NCBI GenBank assembly: GCA_023213395.1
Contig: CM041465.1
Coordinates: 53,637,741 to 53,701,740 of the forward strand
DNA from: Cycas panzhihuaensis
Taxonomy: Eukaryota; Cycadophyta
Direction: 5' to 3'
Length of the DNA: 64,000 nt
Positions 11,893 through 23,493 of the stretch are shown here, piece after piece (within the stretch, counting starts at the first letter, position 1; every line of letters starts with the position of its first letter). The notes beneath the pieces were generated by a model, which saw only the letters and a program-made list of their open reading frames with translations, was not told the DNA's origin and made no database searches. Position numbers and translations under genes: made by a program.

Positions 11893-12475
11893 TTGTCTCT
11901 GGGTAACCTCCTTCTAGGGCTCTCCTATCCTCCACGATCCCTATTTGTAGCCTTCCAAGTGCTTCATAGCCCCAAAACTACTGTTCATGCCCTTCCTTGC
12001 TCGTCAACCCTATCGTCGCTCTTCTTTATTATCTGTCTCACTGAGACCCTTATCTCTCTTACTATGGTGCTACTCATCTTCATTGATGGTAGAAGTCATG
12101 ACAACCCAGGCCCTTCTGTCACCACGTGGATCCTCTGTGACCCCTCCAGATATGATTACATACGTTCTAAGGTCTTCCTTCCCAAAGCCACCAATAACAA
12201 AGTTAAATACACAGTTGTTATTGAAGCCCTCACTAATGCACTTTGCTTCCACCGTGAACCTATCACCCTTCTTTGTGATTCTCAGGTCATGGTGTCTTAT
12301 ATCACCCAAGTCTACCACGTGCGTTGCCCATTCCTAAGAGCCTTTGCCTAGACTAATAGGTCCTTTTTATCCCATTTCTTTTATGTCAATATCTGACATA
12401 TCCCTCAGGACTATAATGTTGAGGCAGATGGCCTCATCCGTCTCATCCTTGAGCATCACCTCCCTTTCCTTGATG
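11893..12475 (+). pseudogene. Archaeal-type RNase H (aRNH), element 1
   Basis: The translation shows IFIDGRSHDNPGPS (first catalytic Asp and the NPGP turn), KATNNKVKYTVVIEAL (normally NNEAEY, so the catalytic Glu is lost here), LLCDSQVMVSYITQVY (second Asp) and, after a stop, HIPQDYNVEADGLIRLIL (histidine loop and last Asp). This is the RNase HI pattern of archaeal type, distinct from the RNase H fused to RT. An extra aRNH downstream of integrase is known in plant Tat elements; it would help remove RNA from RNA-DNA hybrids. An N-terminal extension of doubtful frame precedes it (from about 11404). A stop near 12349 and shifts make it non-functional. Confidence 0.85.
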
Positions 12476-12871
12476 GCCCCCCTTGAGGGACTTGTCCAAT
12501 TGCCCAAGTGCCCAGGTTCTGGGTCATCTCATTCTCCCATCTTACGATCCATTCGCACCTCTGAAAGCTATCCACTAATGAGGTTAAACTATGGTGATCA
12601 TTAGGTTTGTTCTCTTCACCCTACCATTTGTACCACTCCTGATATGGAGTCCTTATTATTCTAGTTTTTCTATGTACATAGCTTCTCGTCCATAGCATTT
12701 ATTCGATAATGATTGTTTATCTTGCACTCATGCGATGGGGACATCCCCCTCATCTATTTTCTCTACCCATCAAGTTTAAGATGATGCATAGGCAGCCCCT
12801 ATATCATCTCTCTCTTGTCTCTGTGTATATGCATCCCACCATGACACTCGTTGTCTCCCTTGGCCCATTGT

Positions 12872-12947
<76 letters not shown>

Positions 12948-13004
12948 CTAACATTTTGTTGCCAGCATTTTCCATCGTGATATGCTTCTAAGTAGCAAGG
13001 CTTT
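12476..13004 (+). other. 3' non-coding region before the 3' LTR, element 1
   Basis: After aRNH there is no further frame of interest. The region carries the (TA)n run at 12877-12945 and then a segment shared with elements 2 and 3, in which GCCAGCATTTTCCATCGTG matches GCCAGCATTTGGCATCACA of element 2, leading into the polypurine tract. Confidence 0.6.
12877..12945. repeat. (TA)n microsatellite, about 34 units
   Basis: An uninterrupted TA run. Elements 2 (near 34795) and 3 (44175-44191) have shorter TA runs at the equivalent site between aRNH and the polypurine tract, so the seed is ancestral and the expansion is private to element 1. Confidence 0.95.
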
Positions 13005-13017
13005 CTTTGCCAGGCGA
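13005..13017 (+). promoter_or_regulatory. Polypurine tract remnant, element 1
   Basis: CTTTGCCAGGCGA abuts the 3' LTR. Element 2 has GCCAAGGGGGCAG and element 3 GCCAAGGAGGCAG here, so this is the plus-strand priming site with point mutations. Confidence 0.6.
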
Positions 13018-16000
13018 TGTTCCCTATCGAGAATAGGCATGGATGAGTTGACTCAGGTAGGTATAGGTGCACTTCTATCCGTCGCCTTTATCAGTTCTAG
13101 GAAAGGTAGATTGAAGCACTACATTTGAATTATATGATGATTGATTCACTCCATGAGCATTATGCATTCACTGCTTGGCTATACTGCATCTTACCACTTA
13201 TTTTAGCCTATGATGATCTAGGGATGTGAATCCCATGGCACTCCACCACCCTCCTCGATGTCTCCACAATGCTCCCAAGTACTATTTCGGCCTTCGTAGC
13301 CCAATCTCATCACCTGTCAGCACATCATGACCCCTAGCACCTCGCTTAGGCTTGGTTAGCATCCTCCACCTATTTGTTGACTTTTCTGGGAACTTCTCAC
13401 CTTTAGTACTTATCTATTATAGGCTCTCTTAAGCCCCACAACCCTTTTTTGCCACTTGGATAGAGTACCATACCCCTTTAGGCCTGAGTTTCCCTTTTTC
13501 TGGAGCCCCCAGGCTTCTTGCTCTTTACTTTTCTACATGCTTATACCGCACTGCAATAAACTTTGCGGTACTGCTGCAAACTTAGCGGCACCACTAAGCT
13601 TACTATGGGGCAACTATCACAATTTACTTTTTAAAATTTACCAAGGGTAATTTTGTAATTATTGTGAAATTCCCATATAGGAATGACTTATTCCTAGCCT
13701 AAGTTGAATCCTAATCACTCGATTGAGCTAGGGTTGGGTTTAAAAACCCAAAAACATCCTCAATTTCTTCTCACTCACTCATTTTTTCTAACACTTCATC
13801 AAAAAATACCCTGCAATAGGACATAACCTACTACATCAACTTCTCAACTAGCTACCAAGCCTCCTACAGCTTCAGACATGTAATAGGAGGCCTATAACAT
13901 GGCCACCCAAGTGAGGATCATGCTCCAAGTGCTCCATCAAGCTCAGATTCTCCTCTTCACTCTAATTTCTTTCCATCTTGCTACTCCTTTTGGGTTTCCC
14001 ACCTACAAACCCCATAAGGTTTGTTTCTCTCCCCATTTCTGAGGCAAATCCACCTATGATCTACACACAGCAGGTATTTTTAAACTTATAGTTTATTTTC
14101 CCTCTCTTTGAGTAGCATAAACATCATTTATCTATACCTTGCAGCACCTTTTTTCCTCTATTTTCTCTACTATAAATTGTAGGTAAACTCTCCCATTTTT
14201 GTTGATTCCCTTTTGTTCTTCTGGCTACTCCCTGGTTTCTTCAAGGAGGTAGTGAAGAAGAGGCACTCACAGAGAGTGAAAGGAGTAAAGGTAGGGTTTT
14301 GCACCCAGTAAGCCTTCTCCTTAAGGGCAGCCCCCTTCTCTCCTCACCTCTTCTTTTCTCTATGCTTCCCTTAGGTTTCTAAAGGGCCATTAGAAGGAAG
14401 GTCATTGTTGGTAGTAGCATAGACAACCCATTACTGTGCTTGCTACCAGTCCTTGTTGATCCTACACAAATGGGTTTCCAATCCCCATCCCATATCTCTT
14501 TCGCCCTTTGGCCTAGCTTTGTCAAAGTTGTAAAAGTTACACATTACAACTTCTGTAGCATTGATGACATTTGAAACATTATTTATTGCTTATTGGCTTG
14601 CATTCTAAAAGTTTTTTGTACTTTCCTCTCTTCACATTTTAGTACTTCGGTAGCGTGGAGCACTTGATAATCTAGAGGGTTAGCCATTCTGAGGCTAGCT
14701 GCCCTCCTTCTCCTTTAGCCCCTTTCCCTAAATATTGTTTATTAAATGACATATAGAAAATGAAGAGTAATATTATGGTGAATATATTTCTTTTAGTTAA
14801 GATACATGTATCCTATATCCATATTGTACATCTATTCCATATATATTTTGTGCCCCTTGGGAAAGGGCAAACCTTGTTTGATTGCAGGTCATCTTGTTGC
14901 ATGTGGAAAGTAAAGGAGGTTTCGTTCCAAGTATGTTCCCCCCTTTCCAACCATCATTTCTTTTAGCTCACAAAGTTGTAAGTTAAAGTTATATTTACCT
15001 TTGCATTTCCTTGTATTGCTTTCTTTTCTTATCTTTTCCTTTGATTTGTTGGAAGGTAAGGGAGCCCCCCTCTCCTTCTTTGTTGGCATCATTCCATTAT
15101 GTCGTCTATGGTTGGAGAAAAGTGAGGGTAGCGAGCATAGCAAGGTCAGTGCTACTTTAGCCACTATATTCTAGGTATGCCTTGCACTTTCCTAATTTTC
15201 CTTCCTTTTCTCTCCTCTTCTCATTTGTACATCATTTGGAAAGGGAAAAGAAGAATTAGCTTAGGTTACTTTCACTTAACTAGTTTACTTACTTCTTCGT
15301 AAAGTGTATATAGAACTTTTGCATGTGCATCCCTTCTACCTTGTTGCATTACCTAATGACCTTACATCTTTTACATGTGTTTTAATTCCATATATCTATC
15401 CTTTGTAATCTTTGTTTCTTACATTCAAAAGATAAAGATAGTGAGGTTACATATGTGGGTAAATGAGTGAGAACTTTATATTATTTCTTTACTTTGAAAA
15501 GTAACTTCTTCATACATAAAAATAGATCGTTACATGCACTTCACCCTCTCTACATCACTCCACATTGCAACCAACAAACATAAACATTAAGATATCTCTT
15601 TTAGTGGTTCTTATCCCTATGATCCTCTAAGATTTGGTGCTTTGAAGGCATCCCCCTTTCAAGGCTTCTTTCTTTGTTTTCTCCACATAGTTTGTTTAAA
15701 CTATTTTAGTACGGCCTTTAGGTCAATACCTAACCCATGAGATTAGCCATCCTCTTAACCCCTCACGTGCATGTGTCATCCTTCTTTTCTACTAAAAGCA
15801 TCTCCTTCATACTCCCTTTCCATGCGAGGAGCCTTTCCCTCACTCTTTCTTTCCTTCCTCCTTCGGCCATCCAAGGACGGGAGGGTCCCTCTTGAGGTTA
15901 TTCGTGAAATCGAGGAGATCCCTCACTTACCTATCACTCCAAATAGAGGAAGGATTGCCTCAAAGGAGTTTGTGCGCCATTTGTGGGTTCTAAACCTACA

Positions 16001-16134
16001 TTCTAATGCATGAATGCCCTTTATGGGTGATTGCTTTTACTTTCCACTATAGGTCCATAGCTACCCAAGCCATTGATCATTTAGCTTGACCTCGTCTGAG
16101 TTTAGTAACCCCCCCCCCCAAAGGTGTGATTCCA
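13018..16134 (+). repeat. 3' LTR of Tat element 1 (3117 bp)
   Basis: It starts TGTTCCCTATCG and ends GTGTGATTCCA. It aligns end to end with 1007-4137. The palindrome seen at 1572 is present but decayed at 13578-13602. The run of Cs near 16107-16119 is longer than in the 5' copy. No gene is evident. Confidence 0.92.
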
Positions 16135-16139
16135 CCATG
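16135..16139. repeat. Target site duplication CCATG, right copy (Tat element 1)
   Basis: Identical to 1002-1006. Taking out the element and one copy restores the RT reading direction of the host gypsy element. Confidence 0.93.
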
Positions 16140-17139
16140 TCCAATACATCCTTTGTGAAGAGTAATAGAAATAGATCTCTCTTTGTTACCTTATTTAGTT
16201 ATCTATAATCCACACAAATTTGTATCTTCCTATTTTTCTTTTATTACCACCATTACAAGGCTTAAGCAATTATTGTAGTCAATTTAGTCAATTTCATAAG
16301 TGTATCTTACTTCTAGCATATTACCAAGTTTAACTTTTATTTTTTCTTTATACTTTCGGTCCATGTGATAAGATCTTTGCTTTAACAATTTGGTTCCATC
16401 AATTAAATTGATATGGTGCATCCCAATATCTAAAAGAATGCCCTTTAATTATTTATACAACCATGTGAAGACATCATGATATTCTTTGAATAGAACTTGT
16501 GCCTTTGTTACGATTCTATCATCCTAACATTCTTCCATAAGTATGTTTTCTAGGTTTTCTATAGTTCCTAAATTGATTTTAGTTGTTTTTACTTTTGTTG
16601 TTTCTATATTATTCATGTCACTTATTTGATAGGTTAGAGTGCTTTCTATCTTACATTCTCCATAATTAACTTTAGTATACTCAAGAGGATAATTATGACT
16701 TTCCTCTTCCCCCTCGATTTTCCTACTTTCTCTTGTATGTGCTAATGACATGTTTTTTAGTTGTCCTACCTCCATACTAAGTTTCTTAATATGCTTGAGT
16801 ATTTTGTCAATTATTTTGTCATAAGATAAGTTCAAGAAGGTATTAATAAAGGAATTTTCAAAGTTATTGTACAATGCATATAGGGTTTTCTCCTTTTCTA
16901 GCATCCAGTTTTTACCCATTCTCCTTAGGTTATGGAAAAAGAGATAGTTCTAACTACTCTTAGGCAGGATTTGGGATACCCAATAATTCTTACATTATTG
17001 GATGTATTGTTTTAGGGAAATCCCATACATATAATGATGGAACACTTTGTTTGTCAGAAGGATCAAAGTGAATCCTAAAGTTTGCTTGAAGATTAGCCTA
17101 GTTTTAAAAAGAGGCTTGGTGAGCCAAATACCAATACCA
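16135..17139 (-). pseudogene. pol: Old Ty3/gypsy pol remnant (upstream part, protease spacer to RT start)
   Basis: On the minus strand, the RT start motif KIQICVDYR lies near 16200-16240, preceded by the pre-RT segment with a FKEYHDVFTWLYK-like box near 16450-16500. Upstream again is a Lys/Glu/Asn-rich spacer (16524-16919) that I do not recognise as a domain. After the RT start the sequence meets Tat element 1 and continues at 1006. Stops interrupt all parts. The stretch 16920-17139 shows no clear motif and is assigned here only by position. Confidence 0.75.
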
Positions 17140-17935
17140 TGTTAGTATAAAGTACAAATCTCATTTTACTCTGTTTAATATCCTTATATCAATCTAATTC
17201 TCTATGCTATGGATTGAATGGGTAGTTCCATATAACTATTCTCCAAAAAATAGTTTCATATAGCCACCAATATAGGGTGCCTATTTCATATTCTTTGAAT
17301 ACTTACTCTTGCACCTAGACCAAGATCTTGAGGGATACTTCTTGTATGTTCTTCTTCTATTATAGGATTGGTACTGATAATTATAAAATTTTCTAAAGAA
17401 GGAGACCTCTCTCTAGGTGGTTGTACCTTAAGAGAAGATTATTGGATATATTGAACACTTTACAAGTGTTGTATATATATAAGGAGGCTAAAATTTTGGC
17501 CATACTTTGGTATGTTTTTCCTCTCCAACTCCCTGTGAGGGGATCTAAGAGGGGCAATAGCCCTCTTTGGTGGGGGGGTGTAGGGGCAATAGTCTCTAAA
17601 GCAAATTTTAGGGTTTAAACAGAAAAGAGGATTAGGGTCGTTCATCATAAAGACTCTAGATCTAATGGTTCAGATCTTGTACCTTCTTATGACATTCTTT
17701 ATATAACCTGAATTGGCTAATTCTTTGTAGAGTGTATAGAGTGGATGAGCTAATAAAGTAAGTCAGGGTTTTATCTATGTAATTTCTTTAGCTATTGCTT
17801 AAATTAATAAATAGTCTATGCTTAGACTAGAATTTTCTAGTGTTCTTAGTGTGTACTTGGTTTATTTATGCTATTTGTTCTTTGCATGGTTAAAATTCTA
17901 TTAATATTATTTTCACAATTACATTTTACTCTTTA
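17140..17935 (+). repeat. Probable 5' LTR of a decayed Ty1/copia element
   Basis: The start TGTTAGTATAAAG and an end just before a tRNA-iMet primer site define about 796 bp. Inside are a TATA box (GTATATATATAAGG near 17471) and an AATAAA-like signal near 17755, in the order expected for U3, R and U5. The matching 3' LTR is not in the window, so the left edge is a judgement. Confidence 0.6.
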
Positions 17936-17937
17936 TT

Positions 17938-17949
17938 TGGTATCAAAGC
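17938..17949 (+). promoter_or_regulatory. tRNA-iMet primer-binding site (copia)
   Basis: TGGTATCAAAGC differs by one base from the standard TGGTATCAGAGC, the site complementary to initiator tRNA-Met used by most plant copia elements. It sits two bases after the inferred LTR end. Confidence 0.8.
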
Positions 17950-17959
17950 TAAGCATTTT

Positions 17960-18410
17960 AGTTCTATGGGAAGCCATTTGATGAGTGGGAGCCTTGTTTG
18001 ATAAGCTTGAGTGTGAAGATCATGGTAAGCATTATGAAGATGGAGATTGAAAAGTTTAATAGCTAAAACTTTAAGTTATGAAAGCTAAATATGGAAGATA
18101 TCCTCATAAAAAAGGATCAATGGATCATTATAGTAGGAACATAGCCTGCAACTATAGATAATGAAGACTAGAAGAAGCTTGATCAAAAATTAATTAGTTT
18201 AATAAGGTTACACCTTTTAGATATGGTGTTGTTGAACATTACCATAAAGCCTATGATTAAAGATCTATGGACAAAGTTAGGGGATTTGTATCAAACTAAG
18301 TCTTTAGTTAATAAGCTATTTCTTTGATATTACCCTATTATGTTTGCTTTTTGATTCTTGGGATAATCTTGTGATGACGATTAGTAGCATAGCTGAAAAG
18401 GATTAATAAT
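17960..18410 (+). pseudogene. gag: Ty1/copia gag remnant
   Basis: The translation after the primer site contains MKMEIEKFNS, LNMEDILIKKDQWII, NED-KKLDQKLISLIRLHLLD, LLNITIKPMIKDLWTKLGDL and YQTKSLVNKLFL, then SWDNLVMTISSIAEKD near 18358-18400. This is the gag (UBN2-type) pattern of a large plant copia group. Stops are frequent. No protease, integrase or RT follows; the element is cut off near 18410. Confidence 0.82.
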
Positions 18411-18709
18411 GTCATAAGGTCATTATATTAGTTGACTATTTTTAGAAAGGGTCTTAAGAGAACTTTAAATTAGATCACTTAAGTGAAATGCACTTTCATG
18501 TGCATTATGTGTAATTTCATTTCATCTAACTCTAATGCTCCCTCTCTCAATATAAAAGTAAAAGCTTAATGGAGGAGGCTCATTCTCACCTCCCCATTTT
18601 GTGAGAGCTACTTTCTTTCTCTTAAGTCTCTCTTGCTCCTATGTTTATCTTTGTGTTTAGTGCATAGAGATGAAGGATAGATCCACTCTTTTGATGTGGT
18701 ATCAGAGCT
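18411..18709 (+). repeat. Second LTR-like segment with tRNA-iMet primer site at 18697-18708
   Basis: A perfect TGGTATCAGAGC at 18697-18708 follows a segment with a TATA-like CAATATAAAAG near 18557 and a short leader. This looks like the 3' part of another LTR and its primer site, possibly of a small non-autonomous element. The 5' edge and any partner LTR are not found, so the extent is uncertain. Confidence 0.42.
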
Positions 18710-19210
18710 TGCTTCTTTCATATTCCTCACTTACACTTATAATAGAGCCATCACTTCCTTCTCCCCAATAATCCATGTGGTGAAGGAGATTGTGAAAGTG
18801 GATTTAGAAATATTTTTAAGATTTTATCATAGCATATTTAATATTGTTTGCTTTCCCTTTCTCTTTTATAAGTTTGGAAGCACAATACAAGGAGTTATAA
18901 GGCCCAATGATTCCAATCCTTTTATGGCCATTTATGTTATCTCATCCTTCTTTTCTTTCCCCTCTTCTTATCTATTTAACAAGGGGAAATGTTGTCGAAA
19001 TGTTTTCTAACTTTTAGAAGAATGATTGTAAGGGGAGGTTCTACCCATTTTTTTAAAGAATTTAGAGCCATTTAAAATATCCATCATTGTATGCTCTCAC
19101 CTTGCCTATATTAGGATCTTGGTGATAAAAAAATGATGGAAATTTCATATAGTATTATGTGTTAATGAGATATTAGCAAGCTGAAACTTTTGCATAAATA
19201 AAATTTGCTT

Positions 19211-19559
19211 ATTGAACTTCATAGGTATGTAAAATCTTCTACAGAGCTCCAATTGACCTGATTCTAATTATTAAAAATGAGACTTTGAGTCTACTTACCA
19301 TCACAAAATTGGTACCTAATTTTAATGTCATATGAGAAAGTTATTGCTATTTTAGGAAATAGTGATTATTTTCAATAATAATTCTAGATAAATATATTCT
19401 CTTAAGTTTATGAGACTACCAAAATTTTTTTAGAACTCATTTGGACCTGATTCTACTTCCTAAAGATGAAGCTCTAAGTCTAGTTTGTAGCACAAAAATT
19501 GACATTCCATTTTATTATCGTAGGAGAAAGTTATTATTGATTTAGTGAATACTACTTTT
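19211..19559. repeat. Diverged direct duplication, period about 190 bp
   Basis: Unit A (19211-19372) and unit B (19401-19559) share blocks such as GACCTGATTCTA, then AAGATGAAGCTCTAAGTCTA against AAAATGAGACTTTGAGTCTA, then AGGAGAAAGTTATTATTGAT against TGAGAAAGTTATTGCTATTT. They are clearly related but heavily diverged, so the duplication is old. Confidence 0.75.
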
Positions 19560-20437
19560 CTGTATTAAAAAAAAATCATGAAGAAATTTTCTTCCTTCAT
19601 TTTATAAGGCTTAAAAGCCCATTGTAAAAGTGAGTAAAAAAACACCTGGATCAAAGCAATATCTAGTGTCCTCACTCACTTATCAAAATTATATTTCAAC
19701 ACTTCAAAATCACTTTAAGCAAGCACTCTAAAGATACTCCAAGTAAGCACTACAAAACACTCTAAATAAGCATTCTATTTTCAGTTAAATGTACATTTGA
19801 TACAAATTCAATAATCTTTTCACTCTTCCTAAAAGGAACATATCACATACGCTATTTTCTACCATCTTGTACCTATTCACATACTATCCAAGGTTGAGAT
19901 ACCTTGGTTGGAAGAATGCCATGCCATAAAAGAGGCATGGGTTTCAAGTTGGGACTGGACTAAACCATAATATTGATGAGGTTTTGTTAGCTATACTAGC
20001 ATGTCTCAATCAGGGATCATCTTGATAAGCAACCATGAAAATTGAAACTTTAATACAAGACTAAAATATACTTGATCCAATATATGTCATAGCTATAGGT
20101 ATATATATACCACTCTTTAGAGGAGATATATAACTTCTTATTGGTGAACTGGATGAGGATTGGGAGTACATGGGCTCCATTGTGACTTGGATTTCATCAC
20201 CAAGCATAATTACAAGTATCATGGGTGAAGGCCAACTTAATTCTAGAAGCCTAGGCATCCCTTCAACAACCTCAACTACATATTTGACATAAGTTAGAGG
20301 TTGTTAGGTTGATTGCGCATCATATATTCGAGTTTCAAGTTATGTACACCCAATGATATCAACTTTTACATTGGCCTACAATCTTGTATATTGATCACTT
20401 ACTTATTTATAAAAAGTGATCCATAATATAATCATAA

Positions 20438-20575
20438 TCATAGTGCTTCTCATATTCCTGTTGCGTCAGGCTATTATTTGCCACAAGTGTTAGTGGCCAA
20501 TTTTCATCATAGTGCTTCTCATATTCCTGTTACATCAGGTTAATATTTGTCACGAGTGTTGGTGACTTTTCTCTA
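20438..20575. repeat. Tandem duplication, 2 x 69 bp
   Basis: Both units (20438-20506 and 20507-20575) begin TCATAGTGCTTCTCATATTC and continue with GTCAGGCTATTATTTGCCAC against ATCAGGTTAATATTTGTCAC. Two adjacent units of the same length make a simple tandem duplication. Confidence 0.88.
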
Positions 20576-20714
20576 AGTTGCTCCCTTCATTTTTTAGTAA
20601 CCATTCTTACTTCTTCTTCCTTTTGCTACATTGCTTCATTGCATCTCCTATTTATAAATAGTGATTGGTCATTTATTGCCATTATTTTTATAGTCCTTTG
20701 TTCATTTCTTCCCT

Positions 20715-20849
20715 TCTCAAAAGATACTATGTATTCATAGTTCACGCAAAATGTGAATTATATTCTTAAAGGGAAAGAAAATTGGGACATGTGGTTCACT
20801 AGTGTCAGGAATGCTACAAAGTATGATATTTAGAGAGATCACTTGTAAC
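20715..20849 (+). pseudogene. gag: Ty1/copia gag, N-terminal piece (split by Tat element 2)
   Basis: The frame GKENWDMWFTSVRNATKYDI with a few stops is the NW..W start typical of copia gag. The reading frame runs into the GTAAC target site and continues unchanged at 37545. No LTR or primer site was found upstream for this second copia element. Confidence 0.65.
20845..20849. repeat. Target site duplication GTAAC, left copy (Tat element 2)
   Basis: GTAAC precedes the LTR start TATTTCCCAG and recurs right after the 3' LTR at 37545-37549. A perfect 5-bp duplication defines both ends. Confidence 0.93.
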
Positions 20850-23492
20850 TATTTCCCAGCTTCTAGGAATGGATACATAATTACCGACTCTGGTAAGTGC
20901 AGGTATGTTTCTTACCTTATCATTACTTTCTTTTGATGAGAGTTTACTTGCATGTTTATGGCATTGTAGGCGACTTTGCGTTCATCTATACTTATTCAGC
21001 CTATGACGACTATAGCAAGGGCACACTCCTAGCAAGTGTGGCACCCCGATGGCCACTCCACTTCCTGCATTCTGCCCCCCTTGCTCTAAGACCCACTTGA
21101 CTTGTGCCACCTCTGCCCGTGTGATGACCCGTCATTGTTTGGTTGACTTGCCACACTGTTTGAACCCTATTTTTGCTCTTTTGGACCTGTCTGTTGGCTT
21201 GTTTACCCTCGGGTAGATGTCTCAGCCCCCTATTGGCCCTTTTTATCATTTGCCCACAGTCTAGACTGGCTGGCCAGGCCTAGTTTTACCTCTGGGCTAA
21301 TACCGCCATGATTTTCGCGGTACTGTCGAAAAATCTGCGATCTGTGAGACTTTCATGACAGTATGGTGTTCTAATTTATTTTTTAAAATTTGCTATGGTA
21401 ATTTTACATTTATTGTGAAACTGCCACGTGTCTCATGACTTAACTCGCTGCTAACTATGCCCTAATTACTTTCTTTAGGGTTTGGGTTGGGTATTTAAAT
21501 CATCATTTACTCATTTTTTAGGACTTTTTGCTCACTTTTTAGATTGCTCCTCAAGGAAACCACTCTATGCTCTGCTATTCTCTGCTGCCCTACTGCTGCT
21601 ACAGGACCTACGCCTCTCCTCTAGTGCCCAACTCTCTTTTGGTATGGCTAAGACATCTTCCCAGCCCTTCACACACCTTGGAGAGTGCCACTTTGGAGAG
21701 ATCTCAGCAAGTTCTTGCCCGGGCAGCTATCAAGCATTCCAAGTGTAGGTGTTCTTCCTCCAACTCCATTAGCAGGGTTCCAAACCTGCTACACCACAGT
21801 TTTTGGGCTGATTTCTCAGCCTCTCCTTAGCAGCCCCTTGACTGAGGCAAGAGCCTCCCCTCCTCTTCTTAGGTATTCATTGATTTGAGTTATTTTCCTA
21901 TTCAATTAATACCCTATCTTGCTTGTCCTCTTGCTTGGGTTTGTGAAGGTTATTTTCCCTTTTGTATTTGACTATTTTACTCCTGTTATTAGTGCCTCCT
22001 TACCTGCGTTTGTTGCTTAAGGCAGCGGCAAAGAGGGGTTGCATAGGATTTGGGAGAGAGCTGGGTGGATTCCATACCACCTTCCACTCTCCTCAAGCGG
22101 CTTTTAGCCCCCCAAACCTTCCCTCTTGCCTCATGCTGTCCTTGGCACTCAAACAAGGGTTTGTTGGGCCTTCCTTAGCCACTAAAATCAGCACTATCAC
22201 ACATTGTAGCGCTGGTTTGAGGGCTTGTGATTAGGTCTGGGCAACTCACGTAAGTCCCGACCGCTTGTTCTTTACCCAACTTTTTTCCCAACAAACTGAT
22301 TTGCTCTTCATAGCACCCCAGCTTGCCGTAGGTCTTCTTTGGCTCCTTTCAACTCCCTTGCTATTATTTTCCAGCCATCTTTCTTAGCCTTACCTATGGC
22401 TTTTGAGGGAGGTTGGGGTTGTTCTTTACGGGAGGTGGGCCACTCCGAGGCTTACCGGTTACTTTCCATTTGCTTTGGTTGTCCTCCTTTACATATTATC
22501 ATCATTGTGTTGATGCTAACATATACGTGTTTAAGTTTATATTTACTTTACATAGATATGTATTATTAGGATCTTGCCATTGCATGTTAGTACCCTTTCT
22601 CTATGAAGGAGGAGGTTGCCATTTACTTACAGGTATCTGGAAAGTGCAAAGGACCTTTCTCCATTTGTCCCTTTGTCGGTAAGTGCTTCCATACATGTTG
22701 TACTTTTATACTTCATTTATTGCTAGTATTTGGTCTCTTTCTTTCCTTGGTTTTATACTTTAGTGTTTTTCTAAGGAAGGTAAGGGAGCCCCTCATTCCA
22801 ATCCGTCGTGACACTTCACGACCACTGCGCCTTGTGGAGTAGCTTTGGGTGCCTCTTGGGAGCGCCATCATTATGACATGCTTTCAGTCCAGGTACACAC
22901 TTTCACTCCACCCTATCACCTTTTCCTTTTGAATTTCCTTTACATAAGTAGCAATTAACTCATTGGAAATAGAAAGGAAACCAACCTTGCTTTTGGGTTA
23001 CACTTTATTTACTTTGTTGCTTACATCTTCTCTAGCCATAGGAAAAGGTCTTAGGAAACCTTCCCTCTCATCTTTTCCCTCCTTTTACCGTGCAATCTTC
23101 CTTCTCTCTTTATTATTTGTGTATTTGGTTAGGTTGCTTAGGCATACTTTGACCCTGTCCATAGTCTACCTGCTTGCCTATCCTTCCTTGTTTCCCATTG
23201 CCCTAGGGGAACCCTCGAAGGTTCCTCTCCTTCCCCTTCCGGCCATCCAAGGGTGGGAGGATCCTTCCCTTAGGTCAACCCAGGCTAACCCTATGCCTCC
23301 TCACCACTTGTTTGAAGTGGGGGGATCACCCTTTGGTAGCTATATTCCATTACAAGTCCTGAACTCGTGCTCCGGCACACGGGGTGCCCTATGTGGTACT
23401 TACACTAATTATAGGTCCCTTTCTCGATCATATTACCAACCGCTTTTACCATTCCTATTTAGTTAGGTAGCTATCCCGTAGATGCGCGTCCA
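20850..23492 (+). repeat. 5' LTR of Tat element 2 (2643 bp)
   Basis: It starts TATTTCCCAGCTT and ends GATGCGCGTCCA. Its partner at 34895-37544 starts TGTTTCCCAACTT. A TATA-like TATTTAAAT is at 21492-21500. Frames such as 21962-22234 and 22963-23466 recur in the other LTR, as expected from copying, and show no known domain. A GCGGTAC-type module lies near 21299-21360. Confidence 0.93.
21492..21500 (+). promoter_or_regulatory. Candidate TATA box of LTR element 2
   Basis: TATTTAAAT after GGGTTGGG; the 3' LTR has TATTTAAG in the same place (about 35534). The assignment is by motif only. Confidence 0.35.
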
Positions 23493-23493
23493 C

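Larger units (their letters stand above)
1007..16134 (+). mobile_element. Tat-lineage Ty3/gypsy element 1 (RT/RNase H/integrase deleted)
   Basis: A 15.1-kb LTR retrotransposon, inserted in the RT gene of an older minus-strand gypsy element and flanked by CCATG. In order it has a 5' LTR, primer site, gag, a protease remnant with an Asp-Asn-Gly active site, an antisense PMD-like gene, an archaeal-type RNase H, a (TA)n run and the 3' LTR. Compared with elements 2 and 3, the RT, RNase H and integrase block is missing: the protease linker near 7970 is followed at about 8137 by the sequence that in element 2 begins just after the integrase stop. It therefore depended on a helper for mobility, or was deleted after insertion. 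Assignment to Tat rests on the aRNH, the long LTRs, the gag capsid type and the antisense gene. Confidence 0.9.
18710..20700. other. AT-rich non-coding region without recognisable gene
   Basis: Only short unconvincing reading frames occur. It contains a diverged direct repeat (19211-19559) and a 69-bp tandem duplication (20438-20575). It may be the body of non-autonomous elements whose other ends are lost. No motif of any protein family was recognised on either strand. Confidence 0.5.

Noticed and set aside
16524-16919. 131-codon Lys/Asn/Glu-rich minus-strand frame as an independent gene
   Set aside because: It stands just upstream of the pre-RT and RT motifs on the same strand, so it is the pol spacer of the old gypsy element.
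18696-19010. 104-codon frame starting inside a primer-site-like motif
   Set aside because: The start codon is beside the tRNA-iMet site and the translation shows no known domain; probably leader sequence.
20438-20575. Possible CRISPR-like repeat
   Set aside because: Only two adjacent units without spacers, in a plant transposon context.
21962-23466. Frames in the 5' LTR of element 2 with hydrophobic starts, conserved at 36034-36276 and 37039-37407
   Set aside because: Conservation is expected because the LTRs are copies of each other. No domain and no match in the LTRs of elements 1 or 3.
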